From the NCBI GenBank assembly GCA_015680685.1, contig MNCI01004940.1, positions 86,817-150,816 on the forward strand: a stretch of DNA of 64,000 bases, in the 5' to 3' direction. The translations under genes and the position numbers were made by a program. Each line of letters starts with the position of its first letter. Within the stretch, counting starts at the first letter, position 1. Under the pieces are notes generated by a model. It did not search any database. It worked only from the letters and a program-made list of their open reading frames with translations, and was not told where the DNA came from. The DNA comes from Gnetum montanum. Its lineage: Eukaryota; Streptophyta; Gnetopsida; Gnetales; Gnetaceae. Of this stretch, positions 33,931 to 47,023 are shown one piece after another.

Positions 33931-34127
33931 TTAAGAAATAATAGTTTTCATTTGTCTCCAAGAATGTAGAGCTTATCTAAGGGCATCATAGCTCTTATGA
34001 CTATTGATGTATAAGTAAAGACGAATCATTGGAGATGGATTGGTATATAAATAAGAAAGATTGTAGCAAGTAGTGCAATAAAAAAAATATTGAAAGCATA
34101 TGAAAAATGAGTGGAATCAAGAAAATA
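33905..34127 (+). repeat. fragment of LTR H fused to gag
   Basis: Similar to 2985-3215 of LTR H (shared blocks TTAAGAAATAA, CATTT(A/G)TCTCCAAGAATG, CATCATAGCTCT). The gag frame runs straight into LTR text, so the pol region of H appears deleted between gag and 3' LTR. The LTR is then cut by D2. Confidence 0.5.
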
Positions 34128-35809
34128 TTCTTTCTGTCATTCACTACTTAAGAATATGGAGATACTACTTACTAGGAAGTCTTATTCTTGTAAAGATAGA
34201 TAACTTGGCTACTAGACACCTTCTCAATTAGACAAAGCTTTAATCCAACCAAGTTCGATGGTTAGCCTTACTCTTTGAATTTGATCTACATTTAGTCTAT
34301 CTTCCTATGAAGAACAATGTTATGGAAAATTCTTTAAACCACCATTCTTAATCAACCTCCCAATTCTTTTCTATTAATGGACCACAAACCTCTCATTTTC
34401 AATATGATGAGGTACTACTAGCTAGAATCCAAGATAGGTTAAAATGGGATTGAAAAGTTATTGACCTAATAAAGTTAATAAATGTAGGATGATTATATCA
34501 TGTCAAAATGAGAGACAAATTACTTTGATCCTAAAATAATTAGATTTATGTTTCAGATTAGGATGGCCTTTCAGTTTACAAGATTACCATCCCTCAACTA
34601 ACAAATTTTTGATGATGTGGTTAGTAAAGGTTAAGACAATAATGGATTATCTAGAGAGGGCTATGAAAGACATGAAAAAGTATGTAGATCATAGATGCTA
34701 GTATTGTGAATTTGATGTTGGATATTAGGTCCTTTTGAAATTGGATTGTTACTTAAGCAAAAGTAGGATATCAAATCTAAGTTGATAAGATCAACCATAT
34801 ATAACTTATAAGCTTTAGCTACTCATCAATATGGACTAATTCATCCAGTTTTACATGTCAACAAGTTGAAGCCCTTGTTAGATGGATTTCCTTATCAGGA
34901 AAGAAGTCTCTAAATCTAAGAGCAACTTGGTATTCAATTAATATAAGGAAAGAGGGTTAAATAAGTTAGAAATTTCAAGACTACTATGCATGATTCTAAT
35001 ATGAAAGAAACATACTTGGTTTATTGGAAGCATCATCCAAAATTTAATGATAGTTGAAAGCCCCTTGAGCATCTGAGGTTCAGGAAACATTTGATCTAGG
35101 ACTTTTGTCAAGAGTAAGTGATTGATGTCTCATTGTGGCTACTTCAATCATGAGTTGTAAACCCACAATATATTTGTATGTTTAAAAAATGAAAAATAAA
35201 AAAATTTAAAGAAAGAAAAATTGGCTAGGCTATTAGAGGCATGGCATGTAATTGATTTCCAAAGTCTATTGGATGAGGTCTTATGGAAGTCCATTTCAAG
35301 TTGGGAATACTCAAAGTCTTTCAAAGGGCTCTAGAGGTGATGGGGCTTATCTCTATCATAGGTATGAAACTACGTTAAGCTTGAAACCCCTAAACCTTTT
35401 GGGAAATGATTCAAGAGATTCCTTAGTTTCATTTTTCCTTGTAGATTAGAGTCTCCTCTCATGTGGTAGTGATGGACTACATAAGGACCTTCTTGTGGAT
35501 TTTACATCTTAAATAAGGCATATGAGGATGGACACACCAAGTTCAAAATGGTATGATTCTTGGCTTAGGTGTTGGATGCTATAGAGAATCTAGATTATGG
35601 GAAGAAGGTTGAGCTCAATAATGGAGTTTTATGGTCCTTGACTATGGCTATTGAACCTTCCAGAACCTAAGATTCTTTACATTTTATTCCAAGTTTCATG
35701 AATTACTTTTCTAGATTTGAAAAAATTATCTTTTGATCATTGTGTAGTAGCCTTGTGGCTTACTCAAACTATGCTCTAAGGTTGTTGCTTATTTTAAGCA
35801 AGAAAGGAT
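34128..35809 (+). pseudogene. truncated older D-type element D2: RNase H end, integrase C-terminus, 3' UTR
   Basis: Starts in mid-RNase H: RIWRYYLLGSLILVKIDNLA parallels RAWRHYLLGSHVLIKMDNLA of D. It then follows D to about 34570 and skips the integrase zinc and catalytic parts, resuming at HPSTNKF (D: HPSADEF), then the C-terminal domain (34600-34900). An internal deletion of about 700-800 bp is implied. Heavily diverged. Confidence 0.75.
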
Positions 35810-36354
35810 TGTGAGAGAGCTATTTAGGTTGATGGTAACCTACTACCTCCCCCAAAATTCAAAGGCCTTGTGAATTCAAGGAATCCTTTACTCCTTGTGT
35901 CCTTGGAATCATCCTAGCATGGTAGTTCCATGCACTAGTTAGAGTGGGCTACATCCTTCCTCCGTATTCCACATAGTATAACCTTATCTAGAGGAATTAT
36001 GTAGTTTAGCTCTACATTAGGATTTAGTTAGAAGTGAGATGGGACATGCTATGGGATGCTACATGTGCTCATATGAGTGTGACACCAACTACCAACACAT
36101 GATGATAAATTTAGAGGGTTCAACTGGTAGTCCTTGTGATGTCCACATGAGTGGATCAAGGAAGTGACTAACTAGGTTAAGTTGAGTATGTTACATATGC
36201 ATGTTTTATGTAAATTTCTTAGGTTTTAATGTCAACATTAATATGTTGTTTGTTGGCATGTGTTTTGGGCACAGTAAGCATTGAGGTGTATTCCTCTTGA
36301 GTCCTATCCTAATTTTGAACATGTTTAAGGGTCTCAAGTGGTACTGAATAATGT
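35810..36354 (+). repeat. 3' LTR of D2 (last ~20 bp missing)
   Basis: Begins TGTGAGAGAGC after a PPT and is similar to the D 5' LTR throughout, including the 177-bp segment missing from the D 3' LTR. At about 36354 it passes into LTR E. Confidence 0.8.
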
Positions 36355-37505
36355 GTTAGGGCTTCTTTTACAAGTTAGACTAAGCACTACCACCAAGATC
36401 AAAGTCACAAGAATAAACCTTTAGAACACAGAGGAAGAGAAATTCAATTAATCTTAAATCAAACACATATACAAAACAAATCTAGAAAGAATATAGAAAT
36501 AGAGCTTTTCTAGAAAAGAGAGATAGAGAGTAGAGAAGAAACATGAAAGATAGAAAGAAGAAATTCTAGAACTAGAAGAGATTCCATAACTAGAATTACA
36601 ATTACAAGAATAAACATAGAGATTATATTTTATAAAAATATTCATTCATAGTTACTTTTAGAGCCATTATAAATCCATTAGGTAGAAGAAACTAAGGTAA
36701 AAGAAGCTATATTGTTGCATATCAGCCTTCATTACCACTTTGAGATGTAAAAAAGTGTTGAACATTAATGCATAGTAGGGTGGAATTTATTATGTCATTT
36801 CATCTTTGCACCAATGGCCATGAGTTTTTCATAGAACATTAAGCTCAACTTGCTGGTGAAATAGAAACTCTTTTTGGCTTCTTTCATATGTCCCTAACAT
36901 TTCGATTAATAAGATCACCTAGCTCTTATAGAAAAATAGGCTCTAACTTATCTCTTATAGATCTTCTTATCATAGGTGATTTCATAACATAAGCTTTTTG
37001 CATAATGGCCCACTCATCTTGCAACCTCAACCAAGCTACTATAGTAAAATAGATAGCTTTGAAATCAATCCTTTTAATAACATCTTCTAGATGAGATAGC
37101 CTTAAATTTTTAGCTTGGACTTAATGGCTTAATTCCACCTTATTATCATCATGAAAATTTAAATTAGTGTTTGATGTGATCTTTTAAAAATACATAATCC
37201 TTTGAATTCATCTAGACATTTATGATTTCATCTAGAGAGGGTTGTGTGCCAACATGGAAACTAAGGTTGTTTTAAATCATGTGTTTTTATGTCCATAACA
37301 TAGTTCAGCCCTTATGTGCTAACATAAAAAGTTTTTCTTTGTTTAAAATGTTAATATAGTAGTGCATTTTCAACTCAGTTGTCTTTTTTTATCTTTTCTT
37401 TGCTTTGCATTAATGATAGCATTTTAAAGATTAACTTAGTAGTTCTTTTCAACCATGATCTTATTAGTATTCATCTAGATGATTCAGCCATGTGTTGTTA
37501 GAGTA
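36355..37505 (-). repeat. LTR E, left copy (3' LTR of E1, outer start missing)
   Basis: Similar to 48040-49190 over its length (shared words include CCAATGG(C/T)CATGAG, CATAGCATTTTA, CATCTAGATG). Similarity stops near 37505, where copia I text begins. A third copy is at about 57990-58620. Confidence 0.75.
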
Positions 37506-37779
37506 TGTTCCTAAGTTAAGGTACAATCATTAGTTTCTTAAATTAATTTGATAGTAACTAGGAGAGGTCACGATGGTTATCTAAGAATCATAACTTCTTA
37601 TGAAGGATAAGATAATATAATAACTCTCTTCATAACATATAATATAATATGATAAGTAATATACCAATATGATGATAGGGAATAAAAGAAATGAAGAGGA
37701 ATAAATATTAAGTACATGAGACCCATTGAGGAAAAGTACTAGCATTGGAACAATATTCACAATAATGTTCATAAGTTAG

Positions 37780-38400
37780 AAGAGTTTACAAATCATAATG
37801 GATAGAGCATAAATTTGATTTTCTAACTTAGGAGTGGAACAAATGACATCATTATGATTGCTCAATGTGAAACCTCTACCATTAAACATAACTTTGACAT
37901 ACTTTAACACCATTTTTCCTATGGAAAGTAATGAGGCTGAAAGTAAGGGCACATTAAAAACATCAATTAGTTAATGGTGTGACCATCATGAAGAGTGAAA
38001 TTGCATTTTTCAACTCCAATTTGAATAAAGGCTTCATCTCCAACTCTTATGCTGCCAAAGTTAGCTCTCCTTAGCTTGAAAAAATTAGAGATATCAAGTG
38101 TCATGTGAATTGAGTAATCACTATTAAGAATTCATGTAGATGATGAGATATCCATACTACACATGAAAACTGAGTAGCTTGGTCCTTCTTGATCAAGATA
38201 TTTTCCTTTATCATGGGCTAATGTACTAACTATGGAAGCACAATTATCTTATGATTTGAAGTAGGTTCATTGATAGATAGGCTTTGGAAGCTTTTCTTGT
38301 ATCAACAATGCTTCTCAACGTGTCTATACTTCTTGCAATTGGGAAACCACTTACCTTCTCTTTAATTTTAAGAAAGACATGCTATGTTTTAGAGGTGACA
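37780..38400 (-). pseudogene. copia fragment I: zinc knuckle, protease, pre-integrase
   Basis: Minus strand, read right to left: WFPNCKKYRHVEKHC (zinc knuckle, partly lost), then LNSDYSIHMTLDISNFFKL (protease loop with D-S-G changed to N-S-D), GSIRVGDEAFIQIG, FTLHDGHTI, then VPLLSASLLSIGKMV. Stops present. It differs from the E1 protease at 44.2 kb, so it is a separate insertion. Confidence 0.7.
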
Positions 38401-39829
38401 CTAAGTGATAAATTGACATAAGCATCAAGAAAGCATATGATTTTTATGAGATTATGGAACTAAACATCTATGAGGATGAAGCATAGTAGATTAATGAAGA
38501 AGTAATGAGTGGAAGATTTTGGTTGCATCTAAATACATGAGAGATTATTAAACTTACACTAGAAAAACTTGCCAAGGCATGAGGATACAAAAATACTATT
38601 TTAAAGGAAAATGAACTAAGATTCTGACAAAATTTTCATTTCAACATTTAATTTTTGTACATGTTAAGAAATTAATTTTGTGAAAGGATTAACATATTTT
38701 GACATGGATAGCTTTATAAAATGGTAAAAACTTCTTTCCTAGTCTACAACATGAATATAAATACATGGGGCTTTTCTATGAGTTTTTAGTTTTATTAATT
38801 TCCAAATATATGTCTAAATATATAGTTTTTTTGATTAGGAATATGAGTCAAGTGGCCGATGACCAAATCACCAAGTTTAAAAAATTCATGATGTATAATG
38901 AAGAAGAAATCACAGCATTAAAGAATGAGCTCAAAAATTTCCAAAACCTAAACAAGAAAATAAAAAAACTATCACAATATAGGAATCTTTAATAAAGAAT
39001 AAAGAAAAAGCTTATTAATAGTTAGAAGAACAAATGGTGTCTATGAGTTCAAAGTTAGAAGAAGCTAGAAAGGGTAGAGCCCTCAATCAATCTTTTATGA
39101 TGTAGCCTAACTTGCAATAGCTCATTTCAAAATTTAAGTTTAAAAAAGAATGGATCAATAAGATAAGAATATAAATAAAATAAATTAATCAAATGAAAGC
39201 CTTTTATAAACAAGTTGAACAGAAAGCTCATCATCAAGTTACAACAACCATTGGAATAAGAGAAAACTTACCATAATTCAAAAAAGACTGTTTGAATAGT
39301 GTAATGATGGTAGGGGTTAAGATAATGGTTGAAATTAACTAGAAAAATGTGGGATTTAAAAAATCATATACAATATTAAGATTTTTATTGAATGAGTTAG
39401 TTACCTCATTATCTGAGCTAGTTGTAGATAAATTGAGTGAAAAATAAGTTATCCAAAGACTTGACTAGTTAAAACCTAACAAACTAAACCAAGTAATCAA
39501 GGTAGTTTATAGTTATGATTAAATATCCTAGCAACTATCTATGAAAGATAACTAATTTAGAAAATGAAGGTAGCTTTTGATTCATTCTAGCAATTGTCCA
39601 ACAATTTATCTTTTTATAAAGAAACATCTAGAATGTTAACGTTATAACTATCATTTATTTTTGTAACTGATGTAATTGCCCAAGCTAGCTTATAAAAGGA
39701 AGTTTAAGGGAAATCAAAGGTGGGGGAGAGGATAATAAGGAAAGGAGTGTTAGAATAAGTTTTTAATTGAGAGTTATTTGCAATGGCATTTTAGACAATT
39801 CTAATTTTTCTTTTACCTTATCTTTTGCA
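38401..39829 (+). other. unassigned interval with a coiled-coil-like frame
   Basis: The plus-strand frame 38765-38992 has NEEEITALKNELKNFQNLNK, and a following broken frame has EEQMVSMSSKLEEARKG: heptad-like, Lys/Glu-rich. Not recognised. It may be the gag or accessory part of an unidentified element. Confidence 0.3.
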
Positions 39830-40733
39830 TTGCCTTTTGGAATAGGTTCACTCTAATTAAAATCACTTTCCAACACTAAATATAGATATTACAAAAAAGA
39901 TAATTTATTTGCTAGAAAACAAGAAAAATAGTTATCTTTACATATTCATAATAGAATATTACAATAGGGTTTCCAAAACCTACAAAACATTCAAATTCTC
40001 TCAAAACACTTAAATAATGTTGCAAAGCATGAGGCTCTACAACCATACAATGGTTGTTCTCAATGCAAGACACAAGTAATGGAGAATCTCCTCCATAACC
40101 CAGAATTAAGATCTCAACTCACAAGAAAGATTAGAACACATAGACCAACACACAATACAATTGACCTTGGAGTGAAAACCTCTATGCACTTGCTCAATGT
40201 GCTCCTTAACTCTTTTGCTCAAGTTCAACATGAGAACTTACATGACATCTCCTATCCAAATCTCTATGTGTGTAACAAGCATGAAACACCACTAATATTT
40301 ACTAGAAAACAAGACAAAAACCTAAGGAAACTTTTTAAAAGCTCAATTTGGAGTTCTCACATTGTTTCTATATTTTTCCATCTTCTCTAGATTGTTTTCC
40401 AACTTAGAATAGTCAATTCTAGAAATATTCTTGTCTGTATGGATTTCTCTAGCCTCATTGGATCATCCCTAGTAAAATTTCAAATTTTGGGAGAGACATC
40501 TCCTAAATGGAAAAGACATCTCCTCCTGACAAATATGTCTTGCATGAGATGTCTCCTTTGTTTGGCAAATGTCTCCTCTAAGATGTCATCTCTTCTAGTG
40601 AGGTGTCTCCTATTAGTGAGAGACATCTGTTGTGTAGTCCTAACTCCTAGACAAGACATCTCCACAAAACCTAAACCCTATAAAACACACATGTAAGGAA
40701 GAATACGGGGATTGACATAGATGTTCCTACACC
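39830..40733 (-). repeat. LTR-like sequence K with GACATCTCC array (orientation likely minus)
   Basis: Minus-strand start TGTAGGAACATC at 40733; a related start TGTAGGAAACTG occurs at about 41365. No coding. The other end, near 39830, is a guess. The open frames 40079-40390 and 40439-40696 lie inside and are not believed to be genes. Confidence 0.4.
40494..40673. repeat. array of GACATCTCC / GGAGATGTC words
   Basis: Eight or so copies in both directions within 180 bp (40495, 40515, 40548, 40571, 40583, 40612, 40622, 40665), so single-stranded forms could pair. It lies near the end of LTR-like sequence K. Confidence 0.75.
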
Positions 40734-41364
40734 ATATTTCTACAATTTTATAGCATAATCAATGTCTTAGATAAATCATCACATATTTTAGATAATAGCT
40801 AGTAATTTTATAATGAGTTATTTTCTCTATGTTTGGAGGTTTAAATCATTTTATTATGTTTGTCAAATGAGATAACTTAAATAAGTATCAGTTCTAAATA
40901 GGAATAGTGTTGGAAACTATTATTTTTAGTTATAAATTTGGGCTGAGAATAATAAGTTATTTCCTTGAAAAAATGCTCGATATAATAGTTTTCTTGTAAT
41001 TCTTCAATTGAGGAGGCATGTTTGTAGATGGCTTAAATTTATTAAATAGCATTTTTTAGAAAGTTGTTCTAATTACCATCAAAATGATTGGGAGAATTAG
41101 AGCTCAATAATAGAGAGTGTTATAGAAAGTTAGAATTCAATTTACAAAAGGATACCTAAAATGAGAAGCTAGATGCTTGATTGTTAAAACAAGTCAATAG
41201 TTTCTTTAGAGATTATCCTTGTTATATTCACATAAAAACTCAATCATTAGTTAAAAATACTAACTATATCTATTTGGAGATATTCATGCCTTGGTGGAGA
41301 CAAAAGCCAGCAACCACCTAAAACAAGTAAATCCCATGTTGATTGGGAACAGTTTCCTACACCA
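40734..41364. other. AT-rich interval, no gene seen
   Basis: Between two TGTAGGAA-type LTR starts. No domain recognised. Confidence 0.4.
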
Positions 41365-42890
41365 ACAAGCTAAACCTATCTCTACTTAAAGCTTGGGTAA
41401 ACATATAAACTCTTTGATCTTTTGTTGAGATATATGATAGTTTCATTGTTTGGATTCCACTTGGTCATAGAGAAAATGATATTTAATTTCAATATGTTTG
41501 GTTTTCTTGTGAAAAATAAGATTCTTAGAAATGGATATAGTATCATTATTATCATAATGAATAATAATATGAGTAACAAATATAACATTGAAGACCTTTA
41601 GAACTTCCCACATATATAAGATCTACATACAATAGTGAGAAGCAACTTCATATTTAGCTTCAACTTATGATAGTGCAAAATATTTCTACTACTTGCTTAA
41701 CTAAGATACCAAGGTGTTACTAAGAAAGTGGTAGTCCCTACTTGTGGATTTTCAATCATCTCTATTACTAGCCTAATCAACATCTACGTAAGCTTGTAGA
41801 TCAATTATTTGGTTTCTTGGATTTCATAGCCCATAATTTTACTATGCCCTTTAAATATCATAACATTCTCATAGCTATTACCAAATGTAATTCTCATAGA
41901 TTTTCTTGAAATCAAGAAATTAAGCCTACTACATAAGCTATATCAAGTTTGATTATTGTTGCATAATGAGGTTGACCATAATGAATATATAAAGAGTATA
42001 ATCAATCTTCTTTCCTTCCTCATCCTTACAAAGATATACATTTTTACTTAGGAGAGTAGCACACACTTTTTCTTCAATCATGCCAAAGCATTTAAGCATA
42101 TACTAAATATATTTTATCTAAAAAATGGAGGTACCTTCTTTAAGTTGTTGAATGTATAAAGCTAGAAAATGAAATACTCTTCCACCATGGACATCTCAAA
42201 CTTTGATTTCATGGCTTTAACAAATTCTTTACTTAATATTATGCATGTTCTTCCAAACATTATGTCATCAACATAAATCTAAGCAATCAAAAATTTTGTG
42301 TCATCTTTTTAACATATAGAGTAATATCCAATGGAGCTTTCATATAATCATTCTCTACTAGATATGAATTGGGCTTAGCATGCCACACCCTAGGGGCCTA
42401 TTTAAGGACATATAGAGCTTTATGTAGCTTATACACATGATTTGGTTTTTTTTGTAGAAAAATATCCTTCTAGTTACGTTATGTAAATTGTTTCTTTGAT
42501 TTCTCCATTTAGGAAAGTTAATTTTACATCCATTTGATGGAGCTGAAATCCTTGATATGCTACAAACCCCAAAAGCATTCTAATAGATTCTAATCTTGCA
42601 ACTAGATAAAAAGTATCTTAATAATTAGGCCATTCAATTTAAGAAAAGGTTTTTGCTACCAATCATGCCTTATTTCGAATAACTTTAGCATACTTTTTCA
42701 ACCTATTTGCAAAGATCTAGTTGGATCTGATAATATTAGCTCCTTGTGGTCATGGAACTAGCTCCCAAGTGTTTTTCTTGATAATACATGTCATCTCTTC
42801 ATCCATAACTCTTTTCCACTTCTCATTTTTAAGAAATTATTTAACTTTTATTTTCTATATTTTTCTTCATCAGCAAAAGTCAACTACTCC
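41365..42890 (-). pseudogene. E1 reverse transcriptase and RNase H
   Basis: Read right to left: EKWKRVMDEEMTCIIKKNTW (RT start, about 42820), FQLHQMDVKLTFLNG (about 42560), IYVDDIMFGRTCI with Y-V-D-D at 42264-42275, then RNase H ending TKHIEIKYHFLYDQVESKQ (about 41510-41450). Stops and frame changes occur, but the RT active-site residues remain. The coding ends abruptly near 41365. Confidence 0.75.
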
Positions 42891-44320
42891 TCTTAAGTCT
42901 CACTAGCTTGTTCAGATGTCAAAATTTCTTCATAATTTTCTTCATCACCTCCATTCATATCTTTCTTAACCATATTATTAGTTTCATCTAATAATTCATC
43001 AATTGTAACCTGAGGAGTTATAAAATTTAAGGTTATTAACGTTAAACAACAATAAGCTATTGATTGACTAGAATATCTAATAAACAAATCATCATCACAT
43101 TAGCTATTAACTTTATGAACATTATCCTTATTCTTAATATAACATTTTCTAACAAAGATTTTGAAATATTGAACATTAGTGATTTTACCATACTACATCT
43201 AATGAGTCTTACCATTATTAACTCTTAATCAAACATCTATTGATGATGTACATTGGTATTCTTGCAACTTCATTCCATAAGTATTTTGGTACATTGTTTT
43301 CTTGCATCATTGACCAAATCATTTCTAATATGATTTTATTTTCCTACTCTATCACACCATTTTGTTTTGGTGTCTTAGCTAATGAAAATTGTCTCTTGAT
43401 ACCTATATCATACATGGCTCATAAAACTTATTTGAGGTAAAACCACTTTCATTGTCAATCTTGATTGCTTTGATTTTAAGCCTTATTTCTATTTCAACCA
43501 AATTTTCAAACATCTTAAAATTTTTAAATACATCATTTTTTTTCTATAAAAGTTAGCTAAGATACTAGTATAATCATCAACAATGAGAAAAAAAATATTT
43601 GCTACCATTAATACCAGCTACATTAAAGGGTTTACAAATGTCCATATGCAATAATTCAAGCTTATCTTTACAATAGAAATTTAATGATTTGAACATAGCT
43701 TTGGTTTGTTTATCATGCTCATAGGTAGGACATACCTCTCTTAGGTAACTTTCCTAAGGGAAGCATCTTACACTTTGAGCCTTAATGGGAGATTGAATGT
43801 TGTCTGAGCTTAAGTGTCCTAGTCTATTGTTCCATAACATGCTATTACATACCTTAGAGAAGAATGTTAGAGATTAAGGCTTCTCATTTATAAAATAGAG
43901 GGTATTTCCTACTGTTGTAACATAAGATTTAAAATCTTTCTCTTTATTTTCTAATATGCATTTCTTATCCATGAAAGAAGTATTATAACCTTCTTTTGAT
44001 AATTCACCTAAGTTTAATAACTTATAATACAGACCATCTACAACATAAATATTATGGACCCAAGAAAATTATCATGAACTTTAATAGAGTCGATTTATGT
44101 TACCTCTACCTTACCTTTGTCATAAAGGCTTACATTTTCTTTGTTAAAAGCTTTGAGTATGCTAAATTTTGACTTATTACCTATCATGTAGGGGAAATTG
44201 CTGCTATTTAAAAATGAAGTCTCTAGATTACATGAGCTATTTAATGCTAATCAAGTAAGATGAGATTTTCTATTGGTTGGTCTACAAACCTATTGTCCTA
44301 TTCTCACATTTCTTGAAAAA
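42891..44320 (-). pseudogene. E1 protease and integrase
   Basis: Protease at about 44230-44170 (FLNSSNFPYMIGNKSKF; Asp lost). Integrase at about 43830-43240: zinc part with CPTYEHDKQTKAMF, core LELLHMDICKPFNVAGINGS, FFLIVDDYTS, then TPKQNGVIE and MQENNVPKYLWNEVA. The acidic linker to RT (about 43000-42900) has ELLDETNN. Many stops. Confidence 0.7.
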
Positions 44321-45562
44321 AGCTTAGCATCATATGATTGAAGCATATTTTTATATTAAGAAATGATATAAGCTCTACAATTTCTTACTTTATGACCAAA
44401 TCTTCTACCATTAAAGTAGTAAGGATAGGATCATCACCTACAACCATAGTGTTCATTCCACAAAGCAATGTTCCAAAAGGATTGGTATATGAGCAAAAAC
44501 CTAACATCTTTGAGTGGGTGCATCTAGGCTCGAATCTAAGTCTTTAACTTGAGAAACAAGCATCTTATAATCACTTGAAATAATGTTCACTTCCATAATT
44601 AAAGTAATAATCTTGAAAAATTCTAGTAAAAGGCTTTGAGCTATCCTTGGTGGCTGAAATTGTTGGAGTGGTAAGAATTCCCTTACCTATGTATGGATTC
44701 AGAGACTTTGTACATGGAAGCTATGTTTATGACTTTGTAATTAGAGCTGATGATTCTACTGAGGACTATTGTGTGGATGAACTATACTCATACTCAAGAT
44801 CCCTTTTATCATTGCTTGACCATCAATTACTAATGATGTCCTTGAGGTATTCTAAACTATGTGTGAACCTATTCAATAAATCATATACAACTTGAGCATT
44901 CTTACATTTGATGTTCTTCTTTATTAACAAGAACTAATCTTTTAAGCTTTAAATTCTCTTATTTAGCTAATTCAAGCTTTGTCTTATAGCTTTTCACTTC
45001 TCATCTTTTTCCTTGAGCACCTTGTTTAATTTTTTATTAACTTCAACAACCATTTCCAACTATTCCATCAACCCTTCCACATTAATGTCATTAGTTTCTT
45101 CATACTTAATATTAATTGTGTCTATTAACCTTAGGTAAACTTCATCTTTACTTGAACTTGTAGTCTTAAAAGCAATAGGAGATTCTTGTACACTTGGGTT
45201 AGTATATATAAGGCTTTTAAACATCGTTAGATTCATAATCTTGGATAATAGTTGAAAAAGAAAATACATTTGTGGTAATAATGTCAGAATTGCTAATTAC
45301 AATATCAACCTGAGGAAAGTGAGTAAGAGATTTTTCCTTATCATTTTCAATCTCTGTGCTACTTTCTAAATGTTCTAATTAAATTTGTATTTTATCTAAT
45401 TGAGCTTTTAATATTTCAAATCTATATATGATAATTTTAAATTTAAAGCTTTTATTTTAATTCTTTTGATTTTCTCAATCTCATTTCTTCTTCTTTATGT
45501 AGTTTGCAATCATATGACCTATTTCACCATATTAATAACAAGTAAAATATTTTGATATCTTT
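44321..45562 (-). pseudogene. E1 gag C-terminal part: zinc knuckle and coiled coil
   Basis: Zinc knuckle at about 45530-45490 (CY-YGEIGHMIANY; two Cys lost, one position a stop). A helical, Lys/Glu-rich part follows (about 45060-44950: EMVVEVNKKLNKVLKEKDEK). Then low-quality text up to the protease. Confidence 0.6.
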
Positions 45563-45567
45563 TTACC

Positions 45568-47018
45568 TGTTGTGGTAAGAATACTCATAATTTGAGATCT
45601 GACACAATCTAATATGAAACTAAGCCAAGTAATCTTGTAGTCACCAAAATGTTTAGAAAACCCAACCTCAAGATTAATCTTCCTCAAATTAAAGAGGATT
45701 TGCAGGTCATTGGAAAAATCTGATAACTAGAGCCAAACATGTTGGCCAAAGATTAGTGGATATTAAGTAGGAAGAAAAAAACATGTGCACATGGAATAGC
45801 TAAGAAATAATAAGGAAAAATGTGTGTATAACCCACAATGAAATAAAGCAAGGCATTGTACAACATGAAAAGAAGCATGCATGTGGCTGGTAGCAAAATC
45901 ATAAAAAATAGAACATGAATTAAAATAGATCTAAAAGGTAAACACTAACAGTAGATATATAACAAATTTGGATAAAACCCAAAAATATAAGACTTAAAAA
46001 GGTAAATCTAAATTATAAGAGAATTAGAGAATGAGAACCTACTGAAAGTTTTCTAAAAGATGTACCAGGGATTAAAGACATTTGACAAAAAGATGTATTA
46101 TCCTATTATTTCTTTGATCCATGTACCTAATACAAATCCAACAAGAATGCTTGCAAATTCAGAAGCTAATGAAACAAAGGGATGGATTAGATTGATGGAT
46201 TAACCTAATTCTGAGTAATTCTCCATGTGTAAAGAGGACAACACGAAGGGGATATAAAGGCATTTGTAGGGAAAAAGGGAGAGAAATTAGAAGAGTTGAT
46301 ATCTTTAGACAAAGAGCAGCTATTTTTCATAGAGACAAAGTCTTTGGAAAACTTTCCAAATCATCAATCACAAACAAAGTCATCTACGCTAAATAGTAGA
46401 GAGAAGGCTAAGAAGCAAAATGCTAAGCAAATACTCCTTGAGTATCAGCTAAAAATGCCAAAGAACCAAATGCCAACCAACCCCTTTTGTTTAGGAGTAT
46501 CCTCTTATTTATAGGACAAAAATCTCTTATAGAGCATGAAGAAATAATGCATTAGGATCCACAAAATCTTCTAGAAGGTCCTAGAAGGTTTTGAATAGGA
46601 AAACTAATGTTTAGATAATTTCTACGAAAATTAACATCAAACATAAAATGCAAGATTGATGTTGGATGTCAAAGAGTTAGCTAATGTTGAATATTAAATA
46701 TTTATTTTCTACAAAAGTAAAATTTAACGTTAAATTTCAAAAGTGAGATTGATGCTAAATGTTGAAAAGCTAGAGATAGAATTGATGTTGGAATTGATGC
46801 TGAATGTTAAAACTAGAAGCTACAAAAAAATGACTAAAATGACACTATTGATGACATGAAACATCATTTTTGGTAAGTTGAAGATGGATATTCAAAAACT
46901 ACATTGTAGATGATGTAGGCCATTGAGTATGGACTACTAAAGATGGCTTTAAGCTGAAAAGTTATAGAACATACCCAAGACTTTGACTTACATAGAAAAA
47001 TCCAAAATGGATATAACA
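45568..47018 (-). mobile_element. solo LTR J (1451 bp) inside E1 gag
   Basis: Bounded on both sides by TTACC (45563-45567 and 47019-47023), with ends TGTTGTGG... and ...ATATAACA, so TG...CA termini and a 5-bp target duplication. The E1 gag text (EEIANLARKLRRLKKKK) stops at the right side, and the zinc knuckle follows on the left. On the minus strand CCTATAAATAAG at about 46505-46516 would be the TATA box. No internal coding. Confidence 0.85.
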
Positions 47019-47023
47019 TTACC

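Noticed and set aside
40079-40696. Two plus-strand frames of 103 and 85 codons
   Set aside because: They lie in LTR-like sequence K; composition and repeats fit non-coding DNA, and no domain is seen.
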